Positions 18,282 to 27,734 are shown, counted from the stretch's first letter. The stretch: DNA of 64,000 nt from Candidatus Zymogenaceae bacterium (GCA_016931225.1 JAFGFE010000018.1:62001-126000), one strand, 5' to 3'. Notes: generated by a model not told the origin, from the letters alone. Numbers and translations: made by a program.

Positions 18282-20072
18282 TCACGCTTTGAATGAATTG
18301 TACGTGTCAAGTATCTTCGAAAAATGGGTGGATGTATCAATGCTCTTTTTCGAAATCAGAACATTGTTGATCATGAGGTGCTGTATTTCGGAGTTGTCGA
18401 ACACATACATGGCGTCTTCAGGGTAATGCACGATGGGATACCCATGAAGGTTGAAGCTTGTGTTTAAGACCGCACCTCGTCCGGTTAGGCTTTTAAAATG
18501 TGAAATGAGTGCATGATACGCGGGATTGTGCTTTTTGTGTACAATTTGGGGGCGAACGGTGAAATCCTGCGGGTGAATCCCGGCGATTATCTCGGGAAAT
18601 CGATCCGTTGTGTCAAACGTGATGATCATATAGGGGGCTTCGATCCCGGCGTCGTTTTTCAGATATGTACGTTCGTCTTCTTCCAATATTGAGCAGGCAA
18701 AGGGCATCCAGAAATCGCGCAGCTTGATCATCTCGTTGATCACCCGGATGACCCAGGGATTTTTGGGGTCGGCGAGAATCGACCTGTTTCCCAGCGCCCG
18801 CGCGCCGAATTCTTCTCTTCCCGAAAAGCGTGCGACGACCTGGCCTTCCGCCAGTAACCTGGCGGCGGCGACTTCGGGATTTTCGACACGTGTGATGGAT
18901 ATGTCTGATTCGAAGGAATATGTCTCCACCTTTTTTTCCACGTCTTTATCTGAAAAATTCGGTCCCAGGTAGAAATCGCCCAACGGCGGGATCTCCTCGG
19001 GATCGTTGTGCGCACCCCATGCGTACAACGCCGCGCCGATTGAATTTGTCTCGTCGCCGCACGAGGGATAAATGAACAGCTTCTCGACCTCCGGCAATTC
19101 GGAGATTATCATATTCGCCTTGACATTCATAAACACCCCGCCCCCCAGGGCGACCGTATGAATATTGGTGTAGGCGATCGCCTTTTTCACCCATTCGCTG
19201 AGAAAGTCTTCAAAATATGATTGTATAGCGCCGGCGATGGTGTCGAATCGTTGTTGTTTGATGATTTTTTGAAATAACTTGTTGCCCGAGAACATTCGCG
19301 GTATCGATGAGCCGCGTTTCCAGATGGGTTCCGGACCCGAATGGTGAATAAGGATGTTTTCAAAATCCCGCTTGAGATCGGAATAGTATTTTTCGCTGCT
19401 GTATGGAGCCATCCCCATGATTTTGTATTCATGCTCCAGGGGGGTCATGCCCATCAGGTATGTTACCGTCGAGTAAATATAGCCGAGGGATTCGTACGGG
19501 GACATGGAAAACAGTTTTTTGATCTTCCCGTTTCTTCCGATGTTGACGGTTGCGGAGCTGACATCACCCGCCCCATCGCACGTCAGAACAAGCACATCTT
19601 CGTTATATATGCCCATTCCATGATACGCCGCGGCGGCGTGACACATGTGATGATCGATGAACTCAACCGGCTTGTTGTCAAGATCCAAGGATTTCAAATT
19701 GGCCATTCGCAGTGTATACAGCTTTCTGTTCAGTATGCTCCTTTTAATCTTCTGTAGGAGACCAACCCGTCCCAGTACGTTCCGTATCGTCTTAATGACC
19801 CCCGTTCTTTTCGCATAGAGTTTTTTGGAGGTGACATTCGTCATGTATTGATTGTATTCCGTTCCGGAAAACACGATGAGGTCTATCGACGCCGGTGTTA
19901 TCCCGGCGTAATTCATGGTCTCACGTATACTTTCCCGTGGAAAGCCGGCGTAATTCTTTATACGATTTATTCGTTCTTCCTGTAAGGCGAACACTATTTT
20001 TCCGTGATCCACCAAACATACGGACGCATTATGTGCATCGTGAATACCGAGTACAAGCATTTTATTCCTCAT
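18282..20072 (-). CDS. Carbamoyltransferase, NodU/CmcH family
   Basis: A 596-residue O-carbamoyltransferase that would use carbamoyl phosphate and ATP to carbamoylate a hydroxyl group, as NodU does on Nod factors and CmcH on cephems. The N-terminal (Kae1-like) domain shows LGIHDAHNASVCLV, DHHMCHAAAAYHG, LTCDGAGD and VALGGGVFMNVKAN. The C-terminal domain has REEFGARALGNRSILADP and LNTSFNLHGYPIV, both standard for the family. It lies between an AsnB-like gene and a glycosyltransferase gene, so a carbamoylated sugar in the surface polysaccharide is the likely product. The start could be the ATG at the fifth codon. Confidence 0.88.
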   Translation of the reverse strand: MRNKMLVLGIHDAHNASVCLVDHGKIVFALQEERINRIKNYAGFPRESIRETMNYAGITPASIDLIVFSGTEYNQYMTNVTSKKLYAKRTGVIKTIRNVLGRVGLLQKIKRSILNRKLYTLRMANLKSLDLDNKPVEFIDHHMCHAAAAYHGMGIYNEDVLVLTCDGAGDVSSATVNIGRNGKIKKLFSMSPYESLGYIYSTVTYLMGMTPLEHEYKIMGMAPYSSEKYYSDLKRDFENILIHHSGPEPIWKRGSSIPRMFSGNKLFQKIIKQQRFDTIAGAIQSYFEDFLSEWVKKAIAYTNIHTVALGGGVFMNVKANMIISELPEVEKLFIYPSCGDETNSIGAALYAWGAHNDPEEIPPLGDFYLGPNFSDKDVEKKVETYSFESDISITRVENPEVAAARLLAEGQVVARFSGREEFGARALGNRSILADPKNPWVIRVINEMIKLRDFWMPFACSILEEDERTYLKNDAGIEAPYMIITFDTTDRFPEIIAGIHPQDFTVRPQIVHKKHNPAYHALISHFKSLTGRGAVLNTSFNLHGYPIVHYPEDAMYVFDNSEIQHLMINNVLISKKSIDTSTHFSKILDTYNSFKA

Positions 20073-20247
20073 GGGTGATTGTGCTTGATTGACGTTGCAT
20101 TATCCATCATTGTTTTCAGTAGTATACTATGATGTAGGATTCTTGAATCGCTTCAGTAACGGCGAGAGTATCTGCTGCAATCAATTCATACATATATTCA
20201 AAGGTACGCTTTTAGCATTTCTTCTCATACCTGTCAACCTCTCTGTT

Positions 20248-22194
20248 TCAGCGGGAGAGTGAACGCAACCACAGAGACAAGTTCACCCATCGCCAGATTC
20301 TCTTTACGTCCCCGTCGCCGGTCGAGAGAAATTTCTGAAGAGATCTCCGTGACGCGCCGATGTCGAGATAGCTTTCAAGAGAGTCGTGGGCGTATATCGC
20401 GCCGTTCAGGATATCGGTGCCCCCGAGCAGCCATGCGCGCTCCGGGGTGGTGAACCCCTTTTTGTCCTTTCGCCAGGTGATCTCCCCGGGAAGAATGTCC
20501 CTCATGGCGTTTCTGAGAATCCACTTCGTATATCCGTCGTTGATCTTCAGCTCATTCGGCAGCGCGAAGGCGCGCTCCACCAGCCGGTAATCGAGGAAGG
20601 GGACCCGGGATTCCAGGGAGAACGCCATGGAGCTGCGGTCCTCATACCGGAGCAGGGCCGGGATGCTTCTCTGAAAGGTGTCCAACCGCAATTGATTCTC
20701 AAGGTTTTTCACGCTCCCCATCCGGCTGAGGGCGGGATTTCTTCGGGCATACGTGTTCACAAAATCTTTGTTGAGGCCGAGAGTGTCCGAAGCGGTGGAT
20801 TCGCGAAGCCCTGAGAGGGGCAGCAGGTGAAACAGCATGCCCTGTATCGCGATCGATCGCTCTCCCGCCCCAATTCCTTCGCCCGCAAGCTCCCTCCAGG
20901 CGGATGAGAGACGCCCGGATGAGACGAGCTGGGCGAGCCATCTTCCGCGGTATCCGGGATATCCGGCGAGGATCTCGTCCGATCCCTGTCCGTCCAGGAG
21001 CACCGTCACATCGGTTTCTTTCACCAACCCCATGACCCGGTACTGGGCGTACATGCTCGTGCTGGCGAAGGGTTCGTCCTGGACCGTGATGAAATGCTCG
21101 ATATCCCGCCAGAGCTCGTCGCCCGTCGGATGGACGATGTATCTCTGGGCCCCGGCGAAGTCCGCCGCGATCTTGGAAAAGCGGCTCTCGTCGGCTTCGT
21201 CGTCGTGGTAGCAGGACGAGAACGTCCGCTGCTTTGGCCCCAGGGCGTTGGAGAGGCGGGCGTCGCCCCCTGCTTTGGCCGCGAGAATTCTGCTGATGAT
21301 CGCCACGATGGAGGACGAATCGAGCCCGCCGGAAAGGCACGTCCCCACGGGCACGTCGCTGATGAGCCGAAGCCTGATGCTGTCCTCAAGGATATCCCGA
21401 AACTCTTCGGTCGTATTGTTGACGTCGTCGACGGGGTCCCGCGCAAGTGATTCGGGATCGATATGCCAGTATCTTTTATATGCCGCTTTCCCGTCGACGC
21501 CGACGACGGCGGTATGCCTGGCGGGGAATGAGTGAATGTGTGTGAAAAAGGTCTCGTCGGTATGATCGTTGTATCCCCGGGTGAGGTAATCGAAGACGAT
21601 GCCGTCGTTGACGTCCCGGGGGATTCCCGCCGCCAGAAGCCCCTTGATCTCCGAGGCGAAAAGGAGGCAGCCGTCCTGCTCAGCATAATAGAGCGGCTTG
21701 ATGCCGAATCGGTCCCGGGAGATGAAGAGGCGTTTTCGCTCGACGTCATACAGGATGAACGCCCACATGCCGTTGAATCGCCGCACACAGCTCTCCCCCC
21801 ACTCACGGTATGCGGCCAGGATCACCTCTGTATCGCAATCCGATCGAAATCGGTGCCCCTTGCCCCTCAGCTCGTCTCGAATCGACTGGTAGTTGTATAT
21901 TTCTCCATTGTGGATAATCCAGAGCGATCTGTCTTCTGTGGACATGGGCTGGTGGCCCAAAGGAGAGAGGTCCAGTATGGACAGCCGCCGGTGGCCCATG
22001 CCCAGGATATATTCGGTCGTGTCTCCGGAAAGCTCCCGTGGATTTTTCACGGCGCGGGCGTTCCCAAATGGGTCGAAGAACACGAACCCCTCGTCGTTCG
22101 GGCCCCGGTGGGCCAGGGCGTCCGTCATGCGAACGAGGGCCTGTGGGTCGATCGGCTTCCCGGAAAAATTATACGTGAGGGTGATGCCGCACAT
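20248..22194 (-). CDS. Asparagine synthase-like glutamine amidotransferase
   Basis: A 648-residue AsnB-type enzyme. The N-terminal glutaminase domain begins MCGI, with the nucleophile Cys2, followed by ALAHRGPNDEG, MGHRRLSILD and HNGEIYNY. The synthetase domain has the ATP-pyrophosphatase loop CLSGGLDSSS and the later LLDGQGSDEILAGYPGYR. The gene ends 3 bases after the start side of the dehydrogenase unit (gap of 3 bp), so the two are almost certainly co-translated. In O-antigen loci, AsnB homologues of the WbpS/WbmI type convert uronic acids to uronamides. That role fits here better than free asparagine synthesis, but the sequence alone does not prove it. Confidence 0.85.
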   Translation of the reverse strand: MCGITLTYNFSGKPIDPQALVRMTDALAHRGPNDEGFVFFDPFGNARAVKNPRELSGDTTEYILGMGHRRLSILDLSPLGHQPMSTEDRSLWIIHNGEIYNYQSIRDELRGKGHRFRSDCDTEVILAAYREWGESCVRRFNGMWAFILYDVERKRLFISRDRFGIKPLYYAEQDGCLLFASEIKGLLAAGIPRDVNDGIVFDYLTRGYNDHTDETFFTHIHSFPARHTAVVGVDGKAAYKRYWHIDPESLARDPVDDVNNTTEEFRDILEDSIRLRLISDVPVGTCLSGGLDSSSIVAIISRILAAKAGGDARLSNALGPKQRTFSSCYHDDEADESRFSKIAADFAGAQRYIVHPTGDELWRDIEHFITVQDEPFASTSMYAQYRVMGLVKETDVTVLLDGQGSDEILAGYPGYRGRWLAQLVSSGRLSSAWRELAGEGIGAGERSIAIQGMLFHLLPLSGLRESTASDTLGLNKDFVNTYARRNPALSRMGSVKNLENQLRLDTFQRSIPALLRYEDRSSMAFSLESRVPFLDYRLVERAFALPNELKINDGYTKWILRNAMRDILPGEITWRKDKKGFTTPERAWLLGGTDILNGAIYAHDSLESYLDIGASRRSLQKFLSTGDGDVKRIWRWVNLSLWLRSLSR

Positions 22195-22197
22195 GTA

Positions 22198-23541
22198 TCA
22201 GACGGACCCCGTGTTTCCCTTGCCGATACCGCGATAGACGAAGCCCGCGTCCCGGGCGGCGTTCGGATCTATGGCGTCCCGTCCGTCCACGAGGATGCGA
22301 TTGCGCATTGATCCAGCAAGTTTCTTCAGATCCATCGTGAGGTATTCCCGGTGTTTGGTGACCAACAGCAGCGCGTCGGCGTTGTGCGCGGCGGCCTGAA
22401 GATCCCGGGTCAGCTCCGTCCCGGGTAACTCCCGGACGAATGGATCGTGGACGATCACGTCCGCCCCGTAGGCACTGAGACGGGAGACCACCTGGGAGGT
22501 GGGGGTGTTCCGGGTATCGTCGGAGTTTTCCAGATACGCCGCCCCCAGGACGACCACCTTGACGTCCGGGTATTCCAGGCCGGCGTTGCGAAAGCATTCG
22601 GTGGCGAGATCCACCAGGTGGTGCGGCATGGATTCGTTGATGGTGCGGGCCAGCTCCACAAAGTGGGTCTCGATGGGGCGCCTTCCGTACGTTTTCAGGC
22701 CGTACAGCAACAGCCAGGTGTCCTTCGGCAGGCAGTGTCCTCCCACGCCGGCGCCGGGGAGGTGCATCAGCCGCTCTTTCCGTGTGTTGATGAGCCGCTG
22801 CACCTCGTAGACGTCGATCCCGAGACTTTCGCAGATGAGCGCCATCTCGTTGGCGAACGCGATGTTCACGTCCCGATAGGCGTTCTCAATCGTCTTGCTG
22901 GTTTCGGCGGTCAGGACGTCGGTGGTATGGATGGACGCCCTGACGATGTTCGAGTACATCTCTTTCGCGCGGCGCTCGCTCTCATCGTCGATGCCGCCCA
23001 CGATCCGGGGGAGGTCCTGGATGTATTCGATGAGCTTGCCCGGCATGAGCCGCTCGTAGGAGTAGGCCAGACTGAAATCTTCTCCCGCGGTCAGTCCCGA
23101 TCGCCTCTCCAGGATCGGCCTGATGACGTGCTCCGTGGTCCCCGGCGCCACGGTGGACTCGGTGATCACCAGCACGCCCTTTTTCATGTTTTCACCGATC
23201 CCCCGGCACGCCTCCTTCAGGGAGTAGTATTTCGGCTGGTGTTCCGAGCCGTCGGTGGGGGTCTGCACCGCGATCAATATGATATCCATATCTTTCAGGA
23301 CCGAGTAGTCGTCCGTCGCCCGGAAAGAGCCGTTTTTCACGATGCGCTTGATGAGCTCATCCAGTCCGGGCTCGTCGCCCTCGATGGGGGATTTCCCGGC
23401 GTTGAGGGTGTTTATTTTCCATTCGCTGACCGGAGAGCCCTTCTCCACGCCGGTTACGGTATATCCGTCCACGTCCGCCAGAAGCGCGGCGCACGGGATA
23501 CCCACATAGCCCATGCCGATTACTGCGATGTGTGTGGTCAT
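22198..23541 (-). CDS. wecC: UDP-N-acetyl-D-mannosaminuronate dehydrogenase-like (nucleotide-sugar dehydrogenase)
   Basis: A 447-residue NAD-dependent four-electron dehydrogenase of the UDP-glucose/ManNAc group. It has the Rossmann motif IAVIGMGYVGIP at the N-terminus, VQTPTDG, ESTVAPGTTE, YSYERLMPG, KTIENAYRDVNIAFANE and the catalytic cysteine in GVGGHCLPKD. The C-terminal domain has VVLGAAYLENSDDTRNTP. MPG after YSYERL, together with wecB in the same set, favours UDP-ManNAc as substrate, although UDP-GlcNAc or UDP-GalNAc are possible. GAAGGA precedes the ATG. It heads the minus-strand set and is divergent from lipB. Confidence 0.82.
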   Translation of the reverse strand: MTTHIAVIGMGYVGIPCAALLADVDGYTVTGVEKGSPVSEWKINTLNAGKSPIEGDEPGLDELIKRIVKNGSFRATDDYSVLKDMDIILIAVQTPTDGSEHQPKYYSLKEACRGIGENMKKGVLVITESTVAPGTTEHVIRPILERRSGLTAGEDFSLAYSYERLMPGKLIEYIQDLPRIVGGIDDESERRAKEMYSNIVRASIHTTDVLTAETSKTIENAYRDVNIAFANEMALICESLGIDVYEVQRLINTRKERLMHLPGAGVGGHCLPKDTWLLLYGLKTYGRRPIETHFVELARTINESMPHHLVDLATECFRNAGLEYPDVKVVVLGAAYLENSDDTRNTPTSQVVSRLSAYGADVIVHDPFVRELPGTELTRDLQAAAHNADALLLVTKHREYLTMDLKKLAGSMRNRILVDGRDAIDPNAARDAGFVYRGIGKGNTGSV

Positions 23542-23567
23542 TCGCGTTCCTTCATCTGTCTATTACG

Positions 23568-23591
23568 AGAGGACGCCGTATGAAGTCCTCT
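23568..23591. repeat. Inverted repeat in the wecC leader
   Basis: AGAGGAC and GTCCTCT are exact complements separated by 10 bases, lying 27-50 bases upstream of the wecC start codon. It could be an mRNA leader hairpin or an operator for the uronate operon. No T-run follows on either strand, so it is not a simple terminator. Confidence 0.4.
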
Positions 23592-23673
23592 ATTTGTTTC
23601 AGTGATATGTTTGTTAAAATATATAAAATTGTGTAAAATAAAAAATACCGCGTCGTGCGGGTGAAATCCTGTG

Positions 23674-24432
23674 ATGAAACACATACGGAATATATGGGAC
23701 ATGACCTTACAGACACAAGCGGGATCGATTTCCTTAGAAATTCACGACCTGGGTCATGCCGACTACGAAAAAACCTTAAAGCTTCAATATAGCTTACAAA
23801 ATAGACGCCGTCAAGGGAAAGTACGTGACACGGTATTGATAGTGGAGCATACGCCCACGATAACCTTCGGCGTGCGCGGGAGTGTCAACCGGCTTGTCAC
23901 CGGTCGGGACACCCTGGGGCGGATGGGCATCGCCCTGGTGGACACCAGCCGGGGCGGCGGGGCGACGGCCCATAATCCCGGCCAGGTCGTCTGTTACCCC
24001 ATCATTGACCTCAAAGAACGCTTCATGCATGTGGACGAGTATATTTCAATCCTCGAAGATATCGGCGTCTGTCTTCTCGAGAAACTGGGCGTGACGGCCA
24101 TGCGAAGGGAGGGATTCCCCGGCCTGTGGGTGGAAGTTGCCGGCGGTGAGGGATCGTTTCTTTTGAAAAAAATCGCCTCCATCGGCATCCACCTTTCGGG
24201 CATGGTGACTTCCCACGGCATGGCAATAAACATCCAGAACGATCTTTCGATATTCGATCACATCGTACCCTGCGGCATTGAGGGTATCTCCCTCACCTCC
24301 GTGAAGGAAGAGACCGGTACGGAACACGACATGGGAAAGGTCAGAAAAATCCTCGCGGGATGTGTGAAGGATCACCTGGCTCCGTCTGAGACATGTTCGA
24401 CGAGGACCTCGGGCGATGTGGACGGCATGTGA
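23674..24432 (+). CDS. lipB: Octanoyl-[acyl-carrier-protein]:protein N-octanoyltransferase (lipoyl synthesis)
   Basis: Moves octanoate from acyl carrier protein to lipoyl domains, the first step of lipoate assembly in the cytoplasm. In a 252-residue protein, RGGGATAHNPGQ (93-104) is the substrate pocket. The catalytic Lys lies in KKIASIGIH (K166) and the acyl-accepting Cys in VPCGI (C200). The body is normal LipB, with about 15-25 extra residues at the N-terminus. ATG at 23701 is an alternative start. It is divergent from wecC and followed by a 213-bp gap. It has no functional link to the polysaccharide genes around it, and lipA is not in the window. Confidence 0.9.
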   Translation: MKHIRNIWDMTLQTQAGSISLEIHDLGHADYEKTLKLQYSLQNRRRQGKVRDTVLIVEHTPTITFGVRGSVNRLVTGRDTLGRMGIALVDTSRGGGATAHNPGQVVCYPIIDLKERFMHVDEYISILEDIGVCLLEKLGVTAMRREGFPGLWVEVAGGEGSFLLKKIASIGIHLSGMVTSHGMAINIQNDLSIFDHIVPCGIEGISLTSVKEETGTEHDMGKVRKILAGCVKDHLAPSETCSTRTSGDVDGM

Positions 24433-24540
24433 GGGTGAAGATACTATCTATGTCGGCCGATCATGTGTCGTGTGTGAGATCGGGAACAGGCCGGGATGAT
24501 CGGACGACCGAGAGGGTCGACACTGAAGCTGAAAAATGTA

Positions 24541-24569
24541 TTGACACGGCCTTCATAATTGATAGTGTA
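24541..24569 (+). promoter_or_regulatory. Possible sigma70 promoter for the sulfatase genes
   Basis: TTGACA at 24541-24546 is followed by an AT-rich stretch with TAGTGT/GTGTAT as a rough -10 (spacer 16-18), about 75 bases before the first sulfatase start. The -35 is exact and the -10 is poor. Confidence 0.4.
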
Positions 24570-24645
24570 TGAAAAGCGGGGGAGCGGCGGGGGCGGGTGT
24601 CGTCTGGAATTATTATATTTTTTTATATAAACGGGGATAGAACTC

Positions 24646-26094
24646 ATGAAACACCGCATGACACGACGAGAGCTGCTGAAGGGTGCGGCGGTTGTGGGGG
24701 CAGGGATCGGCATGGGTGCGAACCTGTCGCTTCTTTCCGGCGTGTCCCGCGTATTCGCCCAGGAGGGGACGAAGGGAAGCATGCTCCCCGCCGGGAAGGA
24801 GCGCCCGAACATCGTTTTCATCATGGCGGACGACCTTGGGTACGGGGACCTGGAGTGCTACGGGAGCATGGCCATCAAAACCCCCAATATAGACACCCTT
24901 TCAGATGACGGCATGAGGTTCACCGATTTCTACGTCTGCTCGCCGGTCTGCACGCCCTCCCGGTACGGCCTCTTGACCGGGCGATACCCGGCCCGGGCGG
25001 ACCTGAACCTTGCGTTTCTGCCGCCGGACATCGTCTTTAAAAAGCGCATCGAATACGGATTTTACCAGAAGCTCTCCGACGTCGGTATTCTCGACTCCGG
25101 CGATCCGGGGACGTGTCAGGGATTGAGCGGCGATGAATTCTCCCTGGCCCGGGGCCTCAAGGACGCGGGCTACGCCACGTGCCTCGTGGGAAAGTGGCAC
25201 CTGGGGTATACCGAGGAGTATCTTCCCTGTGCCAACGGGTTCGACTATTTTTACGGGACCCCGGGCGTGAACGACATGAAGCCCTTTCGCCTGATGAGAA
25301 ACAACGAGGTGATCGAGGACGACGTTGCCGACCAGGGAACCCTCACCAAGCGATACACGGAGGAGGCCCTGGCGTTCATTGATCGGGAGAAGGATCGCCC
25401 CTTCTTCCTCTATTTCTCCCATACCTTTCCCCACATCCCCCTTCACGCCTCGGAGGACTTTCTGGGGACGTCGGAGGGGGGGCTGTATGGAGATACCGTG
25501 GAAGAGATCGACTGGAGTGTGGGCAAGGTCCTGGAGAAGCTGGATGAGCTGGGGCTTTCGGAAAACACCATCGTCGTCTTCACCAGCGACAACGGCCCCT
25601 GGTACGAGGGGAGTCCCGGGGGCTTGAGAGGCGGAAAGGGCCTGGCCTACGAGGGGGGCTTTCGGGTGCCGATGATCATCAGGTGGCCGGGAGTGGTGTC
25701 TCCGGGCACGGTCAATCACGCCGTTGCCAGCAACCTGGATTTCTGCCCCACGTTTCTGGCCCTGGCAGGGGTTGAGATGCCCGAAGACAGGGTGATAGAC
25801 GGCGTGGATATCCTGCCGCTTTTTCTCGGCTCTGAGGAGTCGCCCCATGAGGCGATTTACTACTACCACGCGGAGAAGGTGGAGGGGATACGGGTCGGCG
25901 AGTGGAAGTATCTCAGGCGTCACAACGTCTACGTATGGCCGTCCAACCTCCAGCTCAAGGGTCCCTGGCTCTTCAACATGGAGACCGATCCCCGGGAGCG
26001 GTACGACCTGGGCACGAATCATCCGGACATCGTCGAGAGACTTGAGGGGATGATCACTGACTGGGAAGCGTCGATTGAGGCGACGCGACCATAA
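24646..26094 (+). CDS. Tat-exported arylsulfatase
   Basis: A 482-residue type I sulfatase. A twin-arginine signal, TRRELLKG (6-13) followed by a hydrophobic stretch to about residue 38, sends it folded to the periplasm. The catalytic domain starts with IVFIMADDLGYGD (metal-binding Asp pair). It carries the maturation motif CTPSR with C102, whose conversion to formylglycine is needed for activity, within PVCTPSRYGLLTGRYP. GKWHLG and FTSDNGPW supply further active-site residues. A close paralogue follows 25 bases later. No maturase (FGE or anSME) is visible in this window. The substrate is unknown; sulfated polysaccharide or another sulfate ester is possible. Confidence 0.88.
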   Translation: MKHRMTRRELLKGAAVVGAGIGMGANLSLLSGVSRVFAQEGTKGSMLPAGKERPNIVFIMADDLGYGDLECYGSMAIKTPNIDTLSDDGMRFTDFYVCSPVCTPSRYGLLTGRYPARADLNLAFLPPDIVFKKRIEYGFYQKLSDVGILDSGDPGTCQGLSGDEFSLARGLKDAGYATCLVGKWHLGYTEEYLPCANGFDYFYGTPGVNDMKPFRLMRNNEVIEDDVADQGTLTKRYTEEALAFIDREKDRPFFLYFSHTFPHIPLHASEDFLGTSEGGLYGDTVEEIDWSVGKVLEKLDELGLSENTIVVFTSDNGPWYEGSPGGLRGGKGLAYEGGFRVPMIIRWPGVVSPGTVNHAVASNLDFCPTFLALAGVEMPEDRVIDGVDILPLFLGSEESPHEAIYYYHAEKVEGIRVGEWKYLRRHNVYVWPSNLQLKGPWLFNMETDPRERYDLGTNHPDIVERLEGMITDWEASIEATRP

Positions 26095-26119
26095 CATCAG
26101 AATAAAGTAGGGTGCTATC

Positions 26120-27538
26120 ATGACACGAGATATGACGCGACGGACGTTGTTGAAACTCCTGGGGGCAGCGGGGCTTTCCTCGCTGGCGGGCCCGCTCCTG
26201 GGCGGCGTGTCGGCTTTTGGGGAGGATGCGGGGGGAAGCGGCGGCCGACTTCTAAATATCGTTTTAATCAACGTCGATGACATGGGATACGGGGATCTGG
26301 GGTGCTACGGCGGTGGGGCCATCAAAACACCCAACATAGACGCCCTTGCCGAGGACGGCATGAGGTTCACCGATTTCTACGCCTGCTCCCCGGTCTGTTC
26401 GCCGTCCCGCTTCGGCCTGTTGACGGGGCGCTACCCGATCCGCATCGGCCTCCATGCGGCGCTCTTCCCCACCAACATGCCGTTGAAAAACAGCATGACG
26501 CTTCGATTCCACGAGACGCTGGGCGGCATGGATCTCCTCGACATGAAGGGGAGAGGAACCGCCGTGGGCATCCCGACCGAAGAGATCACCATCGCGGAGC
26601 TCCTGAAAGGGAGGGGATACAAAACCGGCATGGTGGGCAAGTGGCACCTGGGGGATGAGACGCCCTACCTCCCCACAGATAACGGTTTCGACAGCTTCTT
26701 CGGCGTTCCCTACTCCAACGATATGACACCCTTCCCCCTCTACCGGGACGATGAGATCATTGAGGAGAACATCACAGATCAAAGCACCCTCACGAAGCGC
26801 TATACCGAGGCGGCGCTTTCGTTCATCGATGAGAATCGCGACACTCCCTTTTTCTTCTATTTCGCCCATACCTTTCCCCACATTCCGCTCTTCGCCTCGG
26901 AGGATTTTCGCGGGACGTCCGACGGGGGCCTCTACGGCGACACGGTGGAGGAGCTGGACTGGAGCGTGGGCGAGGTCATGAAAAAGCTCGACGAGCTGAA
27001 TCTTTCTGAGAACACCATCGTCCTTTTCACCAGCGATAACGGCTCCTGGTACGAGGGGAGCCCGGGCGATTTTCGGGGGGGCAAGGGGACCAGCTATGAG
27101 GGAGGCTTCCGGGTGCCGCTGATCGTCAGGTGGCCCGGGGTGGTCTCCCCCGGGAGCGAGTGTGATGAGGTGGCGAGCAACATGGATCTCTTCCCGACCC
27201 TGGCCGCCGCCTGCGGCGTCCCGGTTCCCGATGATCGGGTCATCGACGGACGGGATATCACAGAGCTTTTGACCGACACCGGCCCGTCCCCCCACGAGGC
27301 CCTCTACTTCTATCACTACGACGAGGTCCAGGGGATACGGAGTGGAGACTGGAAGTACATGCGGAAGCTCCATGTGTACGACTGGCCGTCGAACATCCAG
27401 AAAAAGGGCCCGTGGCTCTTCAACATGAAAACCGATCCCCAGGAGCGGTACGACCTGACCGAGACGCATCCCGACATCGCCGAGAAGCTCGAGGGGATGA
27501 TTTCCGACTGGGAGAAAAAAACGGCGCTCGAGCTGTAA
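26120..27538 (+). CDS. Tat-exported arylsulfatase (tandem paralogue)
   Basis: A 472-residue type I sulfatase, closely related to the preceding one along its whole length. The Tat signal is TRRTLLKLLG (6-15). LINVDDMGYGD provides metal ligands, and the maturation motif is CSPSR with C93, so both copies are Cys-type sulfatases that differ at the second motif residue. GKWHLG and FTSDNGSW are conserved. The regions that differ most from the first copy are the signal peptide and the segment after LLTGRYP (about 100-150), which suggests altered substrate choice. A strong terminator follows the stop. Confidence 0.88.
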   Translation: MTRDMTRRTLLKLLGAAGLSSLAGPLLGGVSAFGEDAGGSGGRLLNIVLINVDDMGYGDLGCYGGGAIKTPNIDALAEDGMRFTDFYACSPVCSPSRFGLLTGRYPIRIGLHAALFPTNMPLKNSMTLRFHETLGGMDLLDMKGRGTAVGIPTEEITIAELLKGRGYKTGMVGKWHLGDETPYLPTDNGFDSFFGVPYSNDMTPFPLYRDDEIIEENITDQSTLTKRYTEAALSFIDENRDTPFFFYFAHTFPHIPLFASEDFRGTSDGGLYGDTVEELDWSVGEVMKKLDELNLSENTIVLFTSDNGSWYEGSPGDFRGGKGTSYEGGFRVPLIVRWPGVVSPGSECDEVASNMDLFPTLAAACGVPVPDDRVIDGRDITELLTDTGPSPHEALYFYHYDEVQGIRSGDWKYMRKLHVYDWPSNIQKKGPWLFNMKTDPQERYDLTETHPDIAEKLEGMISDWEKKTALEL

Positions 27539-27558
27539 GGATCATTCCGTCGTGACAA

Positions 27559-27595
27559 CCGGAGGCGACGCGATGCGTCGTCTCCGGCCTTTTTA
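27559..27595 (+). terminator. Rho-independent terminator of the sulfatase pair
   Basis: A 13-bp stem with one mismatch (CCGGAGGCGACGC paired with GCGTCGTCTCCGG), a 3-base loop and CCTTTTT directly after, 20 bases past the sulfatase stop codon. Confidence 0.88.
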
Positions 27596-27651
27596 TTGTG
27601 TCTCCCGACATCCGGGGTATGTTCGGATTTTTCAGACGGCATCGTTGAAGG

Positions 27652-27680
27652 TTGACAAGAAGGGTAATCGTTTATATACT
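27652..27680 (+). promoter_or_regulatory. Sigma70-type promoter of the SDR gene
   Basis: TTGACA (27652-27657), a 17-base spacer and TATACT (27675-27680), about 55 bases upstream of the SDR start. This is one of the best matches to the housekeeping consensus in the window and follows directly after a terminator. Confidence 0.75.
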
Positions 27681-27734
27681 CGATGAGCTTGAAACCCGCG
27701 GGATGTGTTTTCCCTAAAGAAGGGTAATTTTTTT

